NCBI GenBank assembly: GCA_964035545.1
Contig: OZ037765.1
Coordinates: 18,036,698-18,100,697 of the forward strand
DNA from: Bugula neritina
Lineage: Eukaryota; Bryozoa; Gymnolaemata; Cheilostomatida; Bugulidae
DNA length: 64,000 nucleotides
Direction: 5' to 3'
In this document: positions 12,489 to 25,916 of the stretch, piece after piece
Layout of the letters: every line of letters begins with the position of its first letter
Numbering within the stretch: the stretch's first letter is position 1
Program-made: the position numbers and the translations under genes
The notes under the pieces: generated by a model
What the model was told of the DNA's origin: nothing
The model's input: the letters and a program-made list of their open reading frames with translations, nothing else
Databases searched by the model: none

Positions 12489-13273
12489 GTTTAACCGACT
12501 ACTAGTTCATAGCTTCCTACTAGCATCAATCTTATTGGCTGAATGCATTTATTGTAATGTTAGCAAACTTGTCACCCCTTTACTCATTTAAACAAAATTA
12601 AAAACCAGTAAATTTTAATATGATTAGGCAGGTGTCTAAGTTGATAGACTGAGAGTAACAGCTAGATGAGTGATGCGGTTACCAACCACTGCTGTGCCCA
12701 CAAAGTAATGTACTGTAATGCTGTATGGTTGGCAGCAATGCTAGCTACATACATGCAGCTTTATATTACTGGCCAGCATCATTGTATAATTTGTAAAATC
12801 CAATAAAGCATGACTAAAACGGAATTTGATATACAGTTGAAAAATTATTTTCTAACTGTAGCACCTAATTGTTTAAATTAACTGTTTGCTTAAAAATTAT
12901 AAAAAGGTTATTTTCCTTACAAAGCTTAAACATAACACAATAATATTATCAAATGTATAAAAGCTGTGTTGAGAAATAATTTATTGTAATTTACTATGCT
13001 TGTCAGATTGAGAGCCACTAAAATAGAATATTTTGAATGAGAAGTCCATTTTGTCAAATTTAGCTTGAGTTGAGACCAGAGATCAGCATTTTTGAAATTA
13101 TTTAATTCCAATTCCCTATGAATCATTACACAATAAAGTCCCAATAATTACTGCAGGCTGCATGTTTTGTAGCACCGTATAAATAGATATCTAAAAGGTG
13201 GTTTTTCTACTCTAATTCATATACATGTGCAAAATAACTGTTTATGCTTTTGATCTAGGGTCACATAAATATA

Positions 13274-13319
13274 GGCTGGGTACCAATCCAGCCCTGGGAC
13301 AGCCTGTTGGATAGCCCTG
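13274..13319 (-). repeat. Fragment resembling a hAT-type transposon end
   Basis: Read on the minus strand, it begins CAGGGCTATCCAACAGGCTG. A second copy in the same orientation begins CAGGGCTGTCCAATAGGCTG at 52980. CAGGG-type termini are common in hAT elements. No partner end or 8-bp target duplication was found, so this may be a solo end. Confidence 0.35.
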
Positions 13320-15337
13320 CTTTAGCGCTTCAATAATTAATTATCTTTTATTCAACAACCTGAAGCCTGTGAATATTGTTAATATAGATGCTATGGGCTA
13401 CATGGTTAATAATAATAAATCTGCTGTAGATGTGAAGTTAGATTATACTTTATTGGACAAAGTATTTTCCCCTGAATTATTAAAATGAATAGCATAGATA
13501 TGACAACCCTTGCAATGTATGTATATATATAGACATAATATTATAACATAGACATATATGAAGCAAACATATTACAAATTAATAAGTATTTAGCTATATT
13601 AAAATATTTTCCATATATTTTTATAAAACAAAAGAAAACTAGGTACAAGATTAATTACTGTAAAAAAGTAAAAATTCAAAATTGCCTTGTCCACTCTCAG
13701 TAGAACGCTCTTAAGCAAGTATTCAACAATTAATTAGCAAGTGACTCATTACCCAATACTTCCAATTGCTGTAATATATTTGTGGAAATGCATATTTTGC
13801 AGAGCTTTATATCTGATCATACAGTCAGTCTGTTGCATTGAGATGGTGTTAGAAGCAGACTTCAGCTTTCTCTATACTAGTCAGTCTCTATATCTCAGCA
13901 ATATCCTCGTCTTTTTTATTATTGCTGTAATTATACGTCAAAATTATATAATATAATTTAAATGTACTAAAGTTGCTTCATTAAAACAACTGCGTGAAAT
14001 TTATGATAATAAAACTGAAAAGTTTAAGTAAGATATGAGAACTTTGAATCAACACCTATGTTAAACATTTCATGCGCAGCAATAACTAGAGTCTTCACAG
14101 CTACAGACCTCAAGCATTACAAATTTTGTAAATCTAATAACTGATGTCAGTAACATAGCTAATTGGACTGCTGAAACAAAAAGAAATTGTGTTGTTTTTA
14201 TCACAAGTAATATAAAACTCAAACCCCTAAAATACTTCAAATCGGTGAGTCTTTATAATTTCCAGTTTTTTAATGGAATAAAATTTAGTTTTTAAAACAT
14301 TATTTGATATTTAGCCCTACACTTATTATCAATGCAGCTTTATAATGCATGCAGGAAATCACAATAGATTCTAATAAAAATAACCGACAGACCTTTAAAG
14401 CAATCTAATGACAGATATATTCACCATTACAAACAAAAGTAGTAAGAAATGAAACAAGAACTTTTTTAGAAGTTGTTCATAGCTTGCTATCTGCTACCTG
14501 CTGCTTGCTAGCTACTACCTGTTACTTGTTACTTGCTACTTGCTACTTGCTGCATTGATTATTAATGTTATTGCTTAATATAAAGCCATAGCTGGTAGAT
14601 AGTACTTCAATAAACAATGCCATCAGCCCTTCACAATTTGTGTGGGACTACATTAATATTGTAAGCAGAGAAAAAGCATGACAGCCAAGCATATGCAGCA
14701 TACTCCTTATATTTTTAGCATAGAGCAAATAAATGAAACTCACGAAACCATGTTGTTCATTCCATGCATTAAGCCCATAGACATCTGCATCATAGATGCT
14801 AAACCTGCACTTGTACTAGGCCTCTTTATCTGTTTAACTGAAAGAATACACATGGTAAAGAATACAATTGGTATTCTTGTAAATGATATGCAGTAGCATA
14901 ACTATGCATTGTCTGATTACTATGTCAGTGTAAGCCCTTAGCTATGTCTTTCCAGAGCTAGTGGTGAATTTCTTGGTTTAGATACTATCTTCTGATATAC
15001 TTTAAATGTCAGTGCAAACAGTTGCGTAAGGCTGTTGTATTAGTTACTATCAGTGTTTACAGTGTTTACATGCATATAGAGAGCTTCAATTCGAGTTTAT
15101 TCAAATAAATCGAACCAAGCTATGGTGAAATGTAATAACTTGTTTTCGTTCAACAGTTGCAGCAATTGTTTTAGTCATGCAGCAACACTTTGCTACTAAA
15201 GTAAAGATGTTTCAACAAACAAATTTACCAACAGCCATGATATGTAGCTTTTAGGAAATTGTCTATTAAGCATGCCATCATTATCATTTCTATGAATAAA
15301 GTTAAAAATATTATCACTAAAATAAAGATTTTATAGC

Positions 15338-18300
15338 TCATAAAACACGTAAACCCAAAACTGTATGAAGAATCAATAAATTACTTTCCCTACCCAAGGG
15401 TTTGCAGGCTTTTAGCTTGTATTCACTGATGTCATAAGATTTAGCAAGTCTACAAAGATTTGCTACGTAATCCTAAAAATAAAATTAATGCATAATAATT
15501 ACTTAATAAAAGTACATATTAAAAGTTAAACAGATGTGGTCAACAATAAATATTTGAAAATGCACTTGGAGTTGTCTACTTATTGTTGCAAGTTCTTGCT
15601 CTGTTTATTAAACTGAAATATATGCCAACACAAATGTCTTACTAACTTTATAAAATAATTTGCAAACCTCATAACTCTTTATCTCTTCAGAAAGAGTTTC
15701 AATTTTATCTTCTAGAGCTTTTCGAATTCTTTTCTGTACTCTTATTCTGAACTGTAACCGCTTTTTAGCAGTGACCAATAAAGCTGTAACAAAAACCACT
15801 TAGGTTATATGAAATCCATGTTTAGGGCGATCAATCAATATCACTGTAACTGTTAATTTCTTAGGTCAAGTCAAGTATAGTAAGTCAAGTATAGATTAGG
15901 TTCTGCTATTAAATTTCCAACTTCAAGCTAATTGCAGGTGGAGCTAACAGAGGTCAATACTTTGTGTAATAACTAAGACACCACAAATTTTATTTCTCAT
16001 AATTTGTTGTTTTAATGTTAATTCAGTAGCAACCTAGCGTGAATATTTGTAATAATTTACAGCAAACTACTTGAAGGTATATCTAATTTCTTAGAAGTGA
16101 ATTTCTATTATTAATAATTTAAAAAGAACTAGCTTACTCTACTACCCAGCACTATAGCATCTTATAAAGGTGCTCTACTAAAATGCTTTTATAGAACATT
16201 GTAACAAACTACAGAAGCTGCTACATCAGAGAGTTATTGTTATTCACTGATTCTAATTTGAGAGATCAGATTATTTTGCTAACTTGTGTAAAAGCCTGTT
16301 AGTTCTCAAGCTACATTATTTCACAATATTGAATATTCTTCCAACTTTCAGCTAAATATTTCAGCCAAATAATATGTATATTATATTAGAGATTGTTGTT
16401 ATAACATGACAACACCTGTATATCCATATACTCATATATAACTATGTATAATTATGTGATCACCACTGTGAACTGTCTAACATTTCTTTCTGTTACATAT
16501 TATTCTATAAATACAAATTGTTAGTATAATATTAAGTACATATGCAGCACTAAGGTCATATAAGATATAGTAGTGTTTTTAAAATTAATCCGCCTTAAAA
16601 ACACTAACACCACTTTAATCCTAGTTTAATATCTTCTAGATCAAAGACTATAAACATTTTTTAGCTGTTCTAGTAGTAACTTTCAGTTAGAATTGACACT
16701 TCGTTACAGTACGTTGCTGGCTTGGTGAAAGCTGTGAAGGTTATATATGCAGGCATACGGCAAGATAAATATAGTAATTTTCAGCGTCTGATGACTAATA
16801 GGCAACAGGTTAATAAGCTCTGTTTTTTGTAATTCTATAACCCAATGTACATAATACAACCTGCTAATTTAATAAAATTTCAAATCCATCCCTAACTATG
16901 AGCACCAAACCATGAAAATTTATAACATATGCTCACAATAAAGTCTTTAACCATTATAATTCTTTATATATGTTTGAAAAATTATCATGCCTCTAAAATT
17001 TGCTCTTTAACTAGCCACAACACTGGTATAGGTACTATACAGCATTTTAGAGTATATAAGTATAAACTGCATGAAGTTTTTAAGTACTTGGAACAATATT
17101 TGTACGCAAGTTAAGTTTGTATGCTGCTATACTCAAATTAGATTAAAGAGGGAAATAAGAAATATAAGATGATAGTACAAGCTAACCATTGAACACCCTC
17201 AAAATTCTCCATAGTAAGAATATGACTAGTATAGTGGCCCCATTATTTACACTTTCTGGTGAAACCCCATAGATGAAGTAAATGTCCATAGCAAAGGATA
17301 TGAAAATCACTATCCCATCAACTACCTAAAATAGAGAATACATACATATGGAATATATCAGCTATGAATATTCATAGCTATGTTTCTTTAGTTAAAATAA
17401 ACAGCCACAAAAACACAATTTGTGTTATCATTGACGGGATTGAATTAATTTTGCCGATATTAATTCTATGCATGCAGTAGAATAAAGTAATATATAATAT
17501 TCTACTATGAATCAAGTGTGCCTACACACTACATTAATCTTGAGAGATTAAGACCCGTGCAAGATCATAAATAAGTCAGTAGTCAGAATAAATCATGCAG
17601 AGGGCAAATGATATTACTAGGTGAGTGACACCAAGTACATAAATATAAATGATGCAAATGATGTGAGTAACTTATAGTTGAAGTATTTACCATGTTTAAG
17701 GTAAATCGATATGTTAATTAAAATTCCTTAGTGAAAAATGGAAGGAAATTTATAAATGGATGGTTTCTAAATCTAAAGGCTGACCAACAGTGTATCAACA
17801 AATTAATGAAGTTGAAAATAAGTTAGCCAATGCCTGTTTAGTTATAACTCATGTAAGTTAAAATCAACCATTTATGTTGTCCTTTTATGGTAACTATACA
17901 AACCGCAATAGGTAATCTAAAAGGAAAGGAAAATTGCAAGAATTTCTTTAGTAAAACATCATAATTTCTTATGCAAGCTTATTACATACAATAAGCACAA
18001 CTGTATATACCTGCAATTTTCTTGATAAACCTATATAAATATTATGATATAATATTATACACCAAAAACTTAGCAAAAATGACAAATTTGGCAATGATAA
18101 AATTTAATGACAAATTGTTGACTAGATATTTATGGATGACACCAATTAGAACGTATTTTAGTGTCATAAATGTCATTTATACTCAACAAAGTCATGAATA
18201 CTTATGGCTGCATTAACTACTATACTAACTATACTGTAGATAAAATACTTGTGCAGACAAAGACATGGGAGCAGCTTTCAAGGTATTCCTGTAACTGAGG

Positions 18301-21300
18301 CAGGTGTTTCTACTAACATCAACTTTATTAAGTTATTTTGCAGCAGTATTATAGGCAATTTAGTGTGATAGGTGATGGGATTATAGTAGTTCAATACTAT
18401 TATAGCTCTATAAGTATAATAATATTACAGAGTAAAAGTTATATTGGTATAAAATGATAATTTAAATCATTGAAACAAAGCACTAACCTCAAGTTTGCCT
18501 TTAAAGTATTTTATCCCCATAGCAAATATTTTCAAAAGTACCTGCAAAATAAATTAGCTCTAGATGTTAGATTGGATCAAATCAACTTAATCAATCCTGA
18601 ACATAGACCTTTGATACAGTCTAACTTACATTACCTTATATTATTAGTATAATGAAAAAAATTCAAAAATGATATTCTTAATTTGGAAAGTATCCAAGTT
18701 TATAAGTAATTAGAACTTTGACAACAATTGAGTAATTAGCAATAATCTTTTCATATTCAAATACTGACAATCATGAAAGTATTTAGCATTATATTATATT
18801 TATCCACTTTGTCGTAATATCATTCAGGTTATAATCTAAAAATTATTTATTTGTTGGTAAGTGTCAAAATCAAGTGAGATTTTGATCAAATGCTTGCTTT
18901 CTAAGCCAATTTGTTGTTATTTACTAAAATAGCATTCTGGTGTGCTAAAATGTGGATGGCAGATCATATCAAAACATCCCTTACTAATCACTAAATTATA
19001 TATAATAAGATCATTAAATTAAACTTAATGCCATCATAAATTATACTACATTATGCTTTAGCTCAATATTCTAACTAGTCAGACTTCTCAGTTTAATCTC
19101 GTAGAACATCTAAACAGCAGTAGAAGTCAATTCACAGCACAAATATTATGTGCATTCTCTACCTCAGCCACCATGATAGCTAGGATCACCACACTAGTTA
19201 AATGGAAGGCGTGGGCTATGTTGAGCAATAGCGTGATTGTGGGATTGGTGCCTTCTTCAGCTTGCCCTGCTGCTCGCCGGTTTCTAACGTGCAGTTCCTG
19301 ACTGTGGTTGAGAGAGTTGAAATCCTCTTGCCATATACAGCCACTGTGAGTTAGTAGTCTAGTAACAGTAACTAAGTTCGACTCATTGTATTGTTTCAAC
19401 TCAATATTGCCTTTACAGTTTGCTTGCAGCTCTCTGGTCAACTCATTAGCTGCTTTTCTTCCATCTTCCAGATATACTGAAACACCAAAATAGTAGCTTG
19501 GATATTGGCCTTAAAATACAATAACTCAACCACAACCTCATGCAGTATTATAGTAAGAGTTAGGCCTAATAATGTACCGTTATTAGCGTTATTTATTTTA
19601 AGAAGGTGCAATGATACCAACAACAATTAGATGAGCATTGTTGAAACAAAGCGAAAATTCTTTTAAAAAAGAAGTTGCATGTAGCCTGTTGCATGTTGAA
19701 TCTAAGCTATGCATTTAGAATAACATGCTAAACAACAAAAGTCCAAGTCTTGTTAGCAAAAAATAAAATGCAATACATTTAAAAGTATGCTTTGTAACTT
19801 ATCACATTATAAATGAAAGTAAGTGAATGTATAATTGTAATGCCTTTAGAGAATATAATTGCATGCATTGACTTACAGTTTAGAACATGTAGATCTATTA
19901 ACAACATGGCCAACAGTATGATGACATCCACAACCACTAGCACAACCAGAAACACCTCCAATGGCGTACTCTCCAGAAATCTCTCCAACCGAGCCTGAAT
20001 TCTACAGCAAAGACTTTCCATATTATATTATGCAATACAATTATGTATATAATATATAATATATTATGTATGTAATAAATGAATATTATATTATGAATAT
20101 TACATTATGCAATATAATTATGTATATAATATATGTATATAATAAATGTAACTGTTTCCCTTTTTAATGAATATAATTACATTTAAAATAATAAATATAA
20201 TACTATTTTACATACTAAATATGATTATATTGTATGTGTGCTGAAAAATGTGAGAGTAGGCAAAAGTTGAAAAAACTTGCGTGAGTTTTTCTAACATAAT
20301 TGCTAATGCTGGCACATTTATGATCTAAAAAAGCAGTTTTGTGGAACTATTTTACATAAAAAAAACTTTGAAGGCTTTTACAACCTCACTACACACTTTA
20401 TGTTCAATGTACATTAACTTCGCAAGAAAAAAAACTGCAAAAAAGTTTTAAACCAATTAGTGAAGCTTACTGCATAGTAGAGAAAGTATAAATGTATAAG
20501 GACTTTCTTATAAGTCCAAATTTTCCAATGACTCTGAAACATATTCTTTCCAACCAGTTCATGGTAACTCTATACCATTTCATGAGAACTAGTATAGAGT
20601 TACCATACAGTTGTCAACTCTTATTTAATGTGGTAATAGATTTGGTTTGTTTGTATCTTGTGGTATGATTAAAATAATTAAAAGAATGGAGCAATTGTAT
20701 TAAGTATTGCAAATTAATAATTGCTATACAAAACTAACTTTAAATATGAAAAGTATTAAAAGGACATTAAAGCAGTGCACAAGATACCATTTTATAATTT
20801 TTCTTTTAAACTTAACATCATGAAGCAATGTTGTTTTTCAAAGAAGATGTAGTGAAATATTATTCCAATTTCCTTTTTTTAGATTTATGGGTGTTATTTA
20901 AAATTCTATTTACACTGGTCAAGTGCAGAAAATAAGTTAATATCTTACTCTAGGCGCTTCAGCAATGACATAAAAATACATTAAGTAAAGTGGCACACTT
21001 TATTAAAAATGCATTTAATTTTTCTATACTCTATTCTCCTAGTTCCTACGCCAATACATCAATTATTGCAGAAATAATTTGTAAGTTTAATCTTCAAAGG
21101 TAGCTGATTTATCATTATTAGAATGTTGCAATATGTGATAATAATTATAGAGAGCTTGAAACTCATTACTCAAGTAACTAAGACTATTATAGTTTTATTT
21201 TGAGCTTTTCACCCACTCAGATCAATAATATTGGCAAGACTCTAGTCATTTTTTTACATAATTAATACCTCTTTTGGCAGGAGTACCCCTTTGGAAGTTG

Positions 21301-23573
21301 TTGCTCTATAAAGCCAGGAAAATCAAGTTGTCAAACACTTAGCTATATAGTGCTATTATTAGAGCAGTCTACCCTGAACTTTTCTATGGTGGGGGGGGGG
21401 GTCATTGTGTCACACAAGACTTGAGACTAAGTATCCTTAATCACTATTATAGCTTGCCTTTATCTTTCTTTCTAAAGAGTATTTTTATCTTTGACCTGGT
21501 GACTCTACGCTACACTATACACTATACACTAGACACTATACACTAGACACTATACACTATACACTAGACACTATACACTAGACACTATACACTATACACT
21601 ATACACTATACACTAGACACTATACACTAGACACTATACACTAGACACTATACACTATACACTATACACTATACACTAGACACTATACACTATACACTAT
21701 ACACTATATACACTATACACTATACACTATACACTATACACTATACACTAGACACTATACACTATACACTATACACTATACACTAGACACTATACACTAT
21801 ACACTATACACTATACACTATACACTAGACCCTAGACACTATACACTAAACACCAGACACTATACACTATACACTAAACACTATACATTATACACTAGAC
21901 ATATTATACACTAGACATATTATACACTAGATATTATACACTATACATTATACACTAGACAATAGACACTATACACTATGCAGTATACACTATACATTAT
22001 AATACACTATACACTAGACACTATACACTAGACCCTAGCCACTATACACTAGACACTGGACACTATACACTAGACACTATACACTAGACACTAGACACTA
22101 TACACTATACATTATACACTAGACATATTATACACTATACACTATACACTATACACTAGACACTAGACCCTATAGACACTATACACTATACTCTATACAC
22201 TATACACTATACACTAGACACTAGACACTAGACACTATACACTATACACTATACTCTATACACTATACACTATACACTATACACTATACACTAGACACTA
22301 TACACTGCACACTATACACATCAAGGAGCATTTGGGAGAAAGTTCAAAATTAAAAGGTTTATTCATTCCTCAGGCATAACCTTGACTAATCTACTACAAC
22401 ATAGGCTGTAAAAGCTACACAGATTATACTAACTCAAGCTTCAGGCATACAACAACACTCAGACTTAAACAACTAACAGGTCAAGTGAGTTTGTAAAACG
22501 TAATTAATAGCATACATAGTGAAACATATCAAGAGGAGATTACTCCGGAATGCTTACTTTGTGTTCGAGTGATAAAGCACGTCATCGTTGAGTGATTTCA
22601 GTTCTTCTGCTATCACATCTGTGTCAGCGCTGTCTTGCCTCAGTGCTTTGTACAATTTGTCATCCAATTCTAGCAGCTTGGAGTCAGCATTGTTACTTGA
22701 CCTGCAGTGATACAGCATATGCGCTATTAATTGCCAATAACTTTATACGAAACACTACATTAGTTTATCATAAAGATAATATCTTTGAAAGCAGAGAAAT
22801 ATATTAGATTATGATATCTAGGGGTCAAAATTGTTATTCTATAAATCAATATGTAATCAATATTTATGTTCACAAAGCATTTATATGTTCTACAAATTTT
22901 TAAGCATAATTCTGCTTTGAAACTTCACAATAAAAACAGATTAAATATTTGAAATACTACATTTATTTAATGATGCATACTCTGTGATGTATGGGGCCTG
23001 AAAACATAGGTCAAGATGGTTTTTATGAGGTTTAACAAAAAACTGAATTACAAGCTATATCGTATGTCAGAATGTCATTATAGCCTATAATTATATCATA
23101 TCATTATATCATATCATTACATCACATCGTTACATCATATAATTATATCTTATCATTATATCATATCATTATATCATATCATTATATCATATCATTATAT
23201 CAAAATTACTTATCAATCAGTCTCTCCGCCACACATTTTCAGCCTATTGATAAGCGTGACACAAATCACTTTTAGCTAAAGATAATAAATTATTTTTCAT
23301 GCAATTAAACTGTCTTCAATCTAATTGATTATATGGCAACTGACAAAATATTATTTATATGTTTTTTTGAACTGTTAGACATAATTCAAAATAAATACAT
23401 GTTTATTACATAGCATGTCTACAGCACTTACTATATATAGTGTCTACAATATCTAGAATATTCACTTACAGTACCTCTCATATTTATTTACAGTATTTAT
23501 TATTTACTAGTGACTGCAACATTCAATCTATTGATATATTACTGAGAATTTTAACTTACTTGAATTTACCCAT
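15338..23573 (-). CDS. HVCN1: Voltage-gated proton channel (Hv1/HVCN1-like), 8 exons, 346 aa
   Basis: Exons (minus): 23573-23560, 22701-22558, 20001-19877, 19476-19163, 18541-18488, 17325-17187, 15783-15668, 15472-15338. All introns are GT..AG and phases agree. The product is a lone voltage-sensor domain that conducts H+ out of the cell. The N-terminal cytosolic part (about 1-60) is acidic. S1 (about 64-88) carries D78, the selectivity Asp (human D112). S2 ends with E199 and K203, S3 has D220 and D231, and a coiled-coil tail lies at about 270-302. The S1-S2 loop is some 85 residues, far longer than in human, with sequons at NES and NHS. S4 reads LLWRILRVFN (254-263): R2, R3 and the Asn are kept but R1 is Leu254. 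One Zn-site His (S2 side, AFH) is present; the S3-S4 His appears absent. The start ATG lies in a strong context (gccagATGG), 14 coding bases before a gtaagt donor. Confidence 0.9.
20561..20606. repeat. Perfect 15-bp inverted repeat in HVCN1-like intron 2
   Basis: Arms ATGGTAACTCTATAC at 20561-20575 and its exact complement at 20592-20606, with a 16-base loop. A stable hairpin is possible in the pre-mRNA or DNA. It is not obviously part of a transposon. Confidence 0.8.
21511..22319 (+). repeat. Minisatellite of 7-bp units ACACTAT / ACACTAG
   Basis: About 809 bp, roughly 115 units, built from two 7-mers differing only in the last base (T or G). In the first third the G units are separated by one or more T units. 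Interruptions such as ACATATT, ACCCTAG and ACTCTAT appear later. The array lies in intron 2 (20002-22557) of the HVCN1-like gene. Confidence 0.95.
23085..23201 (+). repeat. Short AT-rich tandem repeat (ATCATTATATC-type)
   Basis: About 115 bp of 11-bp-like units alternating ATCATTATATC and ATCATTACATC. It lies in the first intron (22702-23559) of the HVCN1-like gene. No function is apparent. Confidence 0.75.
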
Positions 23574-23588
23574 CTGGCGGTTTCAGAG

Positions 23589-25916
23589 CTGCACAGATTA
23601 TGTAGGATAGTGACTGCTGACTCCAACTACAGCATTATAGAATGCAAATGGTAAAATATTGATATAACTGTCAGGTTTTAGAAATCAATTCAACAGCATG
23701 TCACTTTATTGAAAGTATTCAATGCAGTGTGATATATAGCCCATAAGATTTTTTGCTTATATCTTAAGATTGCATAATGTTCTACAGGATAAAATACGGG
23801 ACATGTAAGTCTACCTTCCCAAGAGATCAGATCAAAGATTTGTAAATTAGAATATTACGTGATTGATGTATTAGCAGTTTTTACCTGGAAACACTTACCT
23901 AAGAAAGTGATGTAGCGCTTACATAGAATATATAGCCTAAGCTTCCACCTCAAACAACCTCAATCAAGTGTATGACACGGAACAGATATCATTATGTTGA
24001 ATTAAAGTCTTCCAAGTGTGACCATCTCTCACTGCACCATTCCACACCCGACCAATAGCTACGCTGGTAGATTTCTTCTGTTTTAGCTTATGAATACTTA
24101 AGTTGTCTGAAAAGTTATTTGGATATGCAATAAATTAATAGATAGCATTTTCTAACTTTCTAACTATCAAACTGGAAATTAGAGATCTAAATTGACGAAA
24201 CATCCATTCCAAGCATCTTAATTGGAGTTAATCCATTTGGAAATTTAAAAGTTGAATCATATCATTAAAAGTTAAAATATATGACTTTTGCTGTTGGTGA
24301 AAAGCCTTCTATATGCTAAATATTGCTGCAAATATGCAAATAATACAAGTTTGAAGGTGATAATCTCAGAAATATAGTTACATCTTATGAGTTTAAGATC
24401 CGTTCATCAACAGCTATTTATAGTTGTTTAGGAAGAGAGTTACAAAAAACTGACTGCTAATATGAAATTTTCTTGTCTACACTTTTCAAAATCAATTTTA
24501 TTAGCTTGTCACTAGGCAGCTACAAAAAAGAGCTTGTCTGCATTTAGAATTAGTTTGGGATTCATATATCTAGCATTATATATTCAAAAAGTGTAACTTG
24601 ATGAAACCAAGTGTTTGTTGGTTTGATTGTTGAAGCACTTTTGTTTACAGGTTTTTATAGCCACATATAAATGGTAACAAAAAGGTACCTTTTGTAATGT
24701 TAGTCCAACTTACCAGGTTCACACTATAATCTTAATTCCCCAGCTGTTTACATGTGCACTCAGGTCACAGCTATCGCAAAACTACATCTGTACCAAAAGC
24801 CATAATGTCATAACTCCAATACAAGCATAACGATAACCCTACACCTGTTCTAAAATTAAAGTATTATAGTTATCACATGCAACTAGAAATTGTTTTGCTT
24901 CTAAATACATATATTTAAGAAAAATAATAATTATAATGAAAAGTTGTCAATATACCATTTATATACTTGATCAGCCATTTTATGTCATTGGTTTGTCAGC
25001 ATGCTCTGTTGATGAGCTAAAAAATGGCAAGTGATTTCTAAGCATGCAAATCAATTATCCTGCTGCCAGTAGTATATTACACCATACAGCTGCTACTTGC
25101 ATTTTCTAACTATCTATTATTTTGGTTATTTTCTGTCATTTTGTATTTAGATACAAAATATTCTTATAACTAGCAATATTTTTTTTCATAACAAATAAAA
25201 TCAATTCAACTTTGAAAAATATGAATTCAGGCAAAATATTGCTAGTTTTACACTTTTACTTAAATTAAACAACGTACGTGTTTGAAATACATAGTTATGT
25301 ACTAACTATATATAGCTTTTATATATAGTTTTCAATCAATGGTTACAATAGACTTAAAAATAGATTAATATTCTGATATAGTTGCTAACTAGGTACTGAA
25401 ATGTTTCTGTTTAGACTCATTGCATAAAGCCAAATGGTTAAAGGGCATATATATAACACATACATTATATAATATAGTATGTAGAGAAATATAATTTCAT
25501 AACTTTATATTAGCACAATTTGAAACAATGGTAAACACAATTTTACTTGTAGTGTATATCCAAGCTTCAAATCAAATTTACGTAAAAATTAAGTAGAGAT
25601 AGTTCTTATGGAGCCTATATAACAAATAATTTTACAGGCATTTTAATCAATTCTAAACTCAAGATGGGTAGGAAAGATAACTCTATTCTTCAACATTCTC
25701 AACTCACTGCACTTTGTGATGAATGCAAATTTAAGTTAAAGTATCACCAGATGACTCATTTAAATAAATATATTTCACAATCTTTGTCAAAATCGATGAC
25801 AGACGACAACAATTAGAAATTTTATTTATTTACTTATAGTTATGTTTTATTATCTTATATTCTATCATTCTATACCACAGGGTTACTTTTTGAGACGATA
25901 ACTCTACATTACAGAC
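23589..25916. other. AT-rich DNA upstream of the HVCN1-like start
   Basis: An acceptor-like ..gtgcag lies just 5' of the first coding exon (exon start near 23588), so an untranslated leader exon and the promoter are probably within this stretch. I could not fix either one. No other gene is seen. Confidence 0.35.

Larger units (their letters stand above)
11946..15337. other. AT-rich intergenic DNA upstream of the HVCN1-like 3' end
   Basis: No supportable gene. It contains a hairpin (12452-12488), a hAT-like terminal fragment (about 13274-13319) and a short imperfect array of TTGCTAC-type heptamers at about 14478-14555. Open frames such as 13741-13956 and 14678-14896 have no recognisable motifs and no gene-like composition. 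Confidence 0.4.

Noticed and set aside
14678-14896. 72-aa open frame starting with MTAKHMQ
   Set aside because: No recognisable motif, splice partner or neighbour; the length is expected by chance in this much sequence.
19127-19626. Two separate small minus-strand proteins (19438-19626 and 19127-19441)
   Set aside because: Both are shadows of HVCN1-like exon 4 with intron read-through; the spliced frame explains them.
21511-22319. Telomere-like or CRISPR-like array
   Set aside because: Units are 7 bp with no spacers and do not match a telomere word; the genome is an animal's, and the array lies inside an intron.
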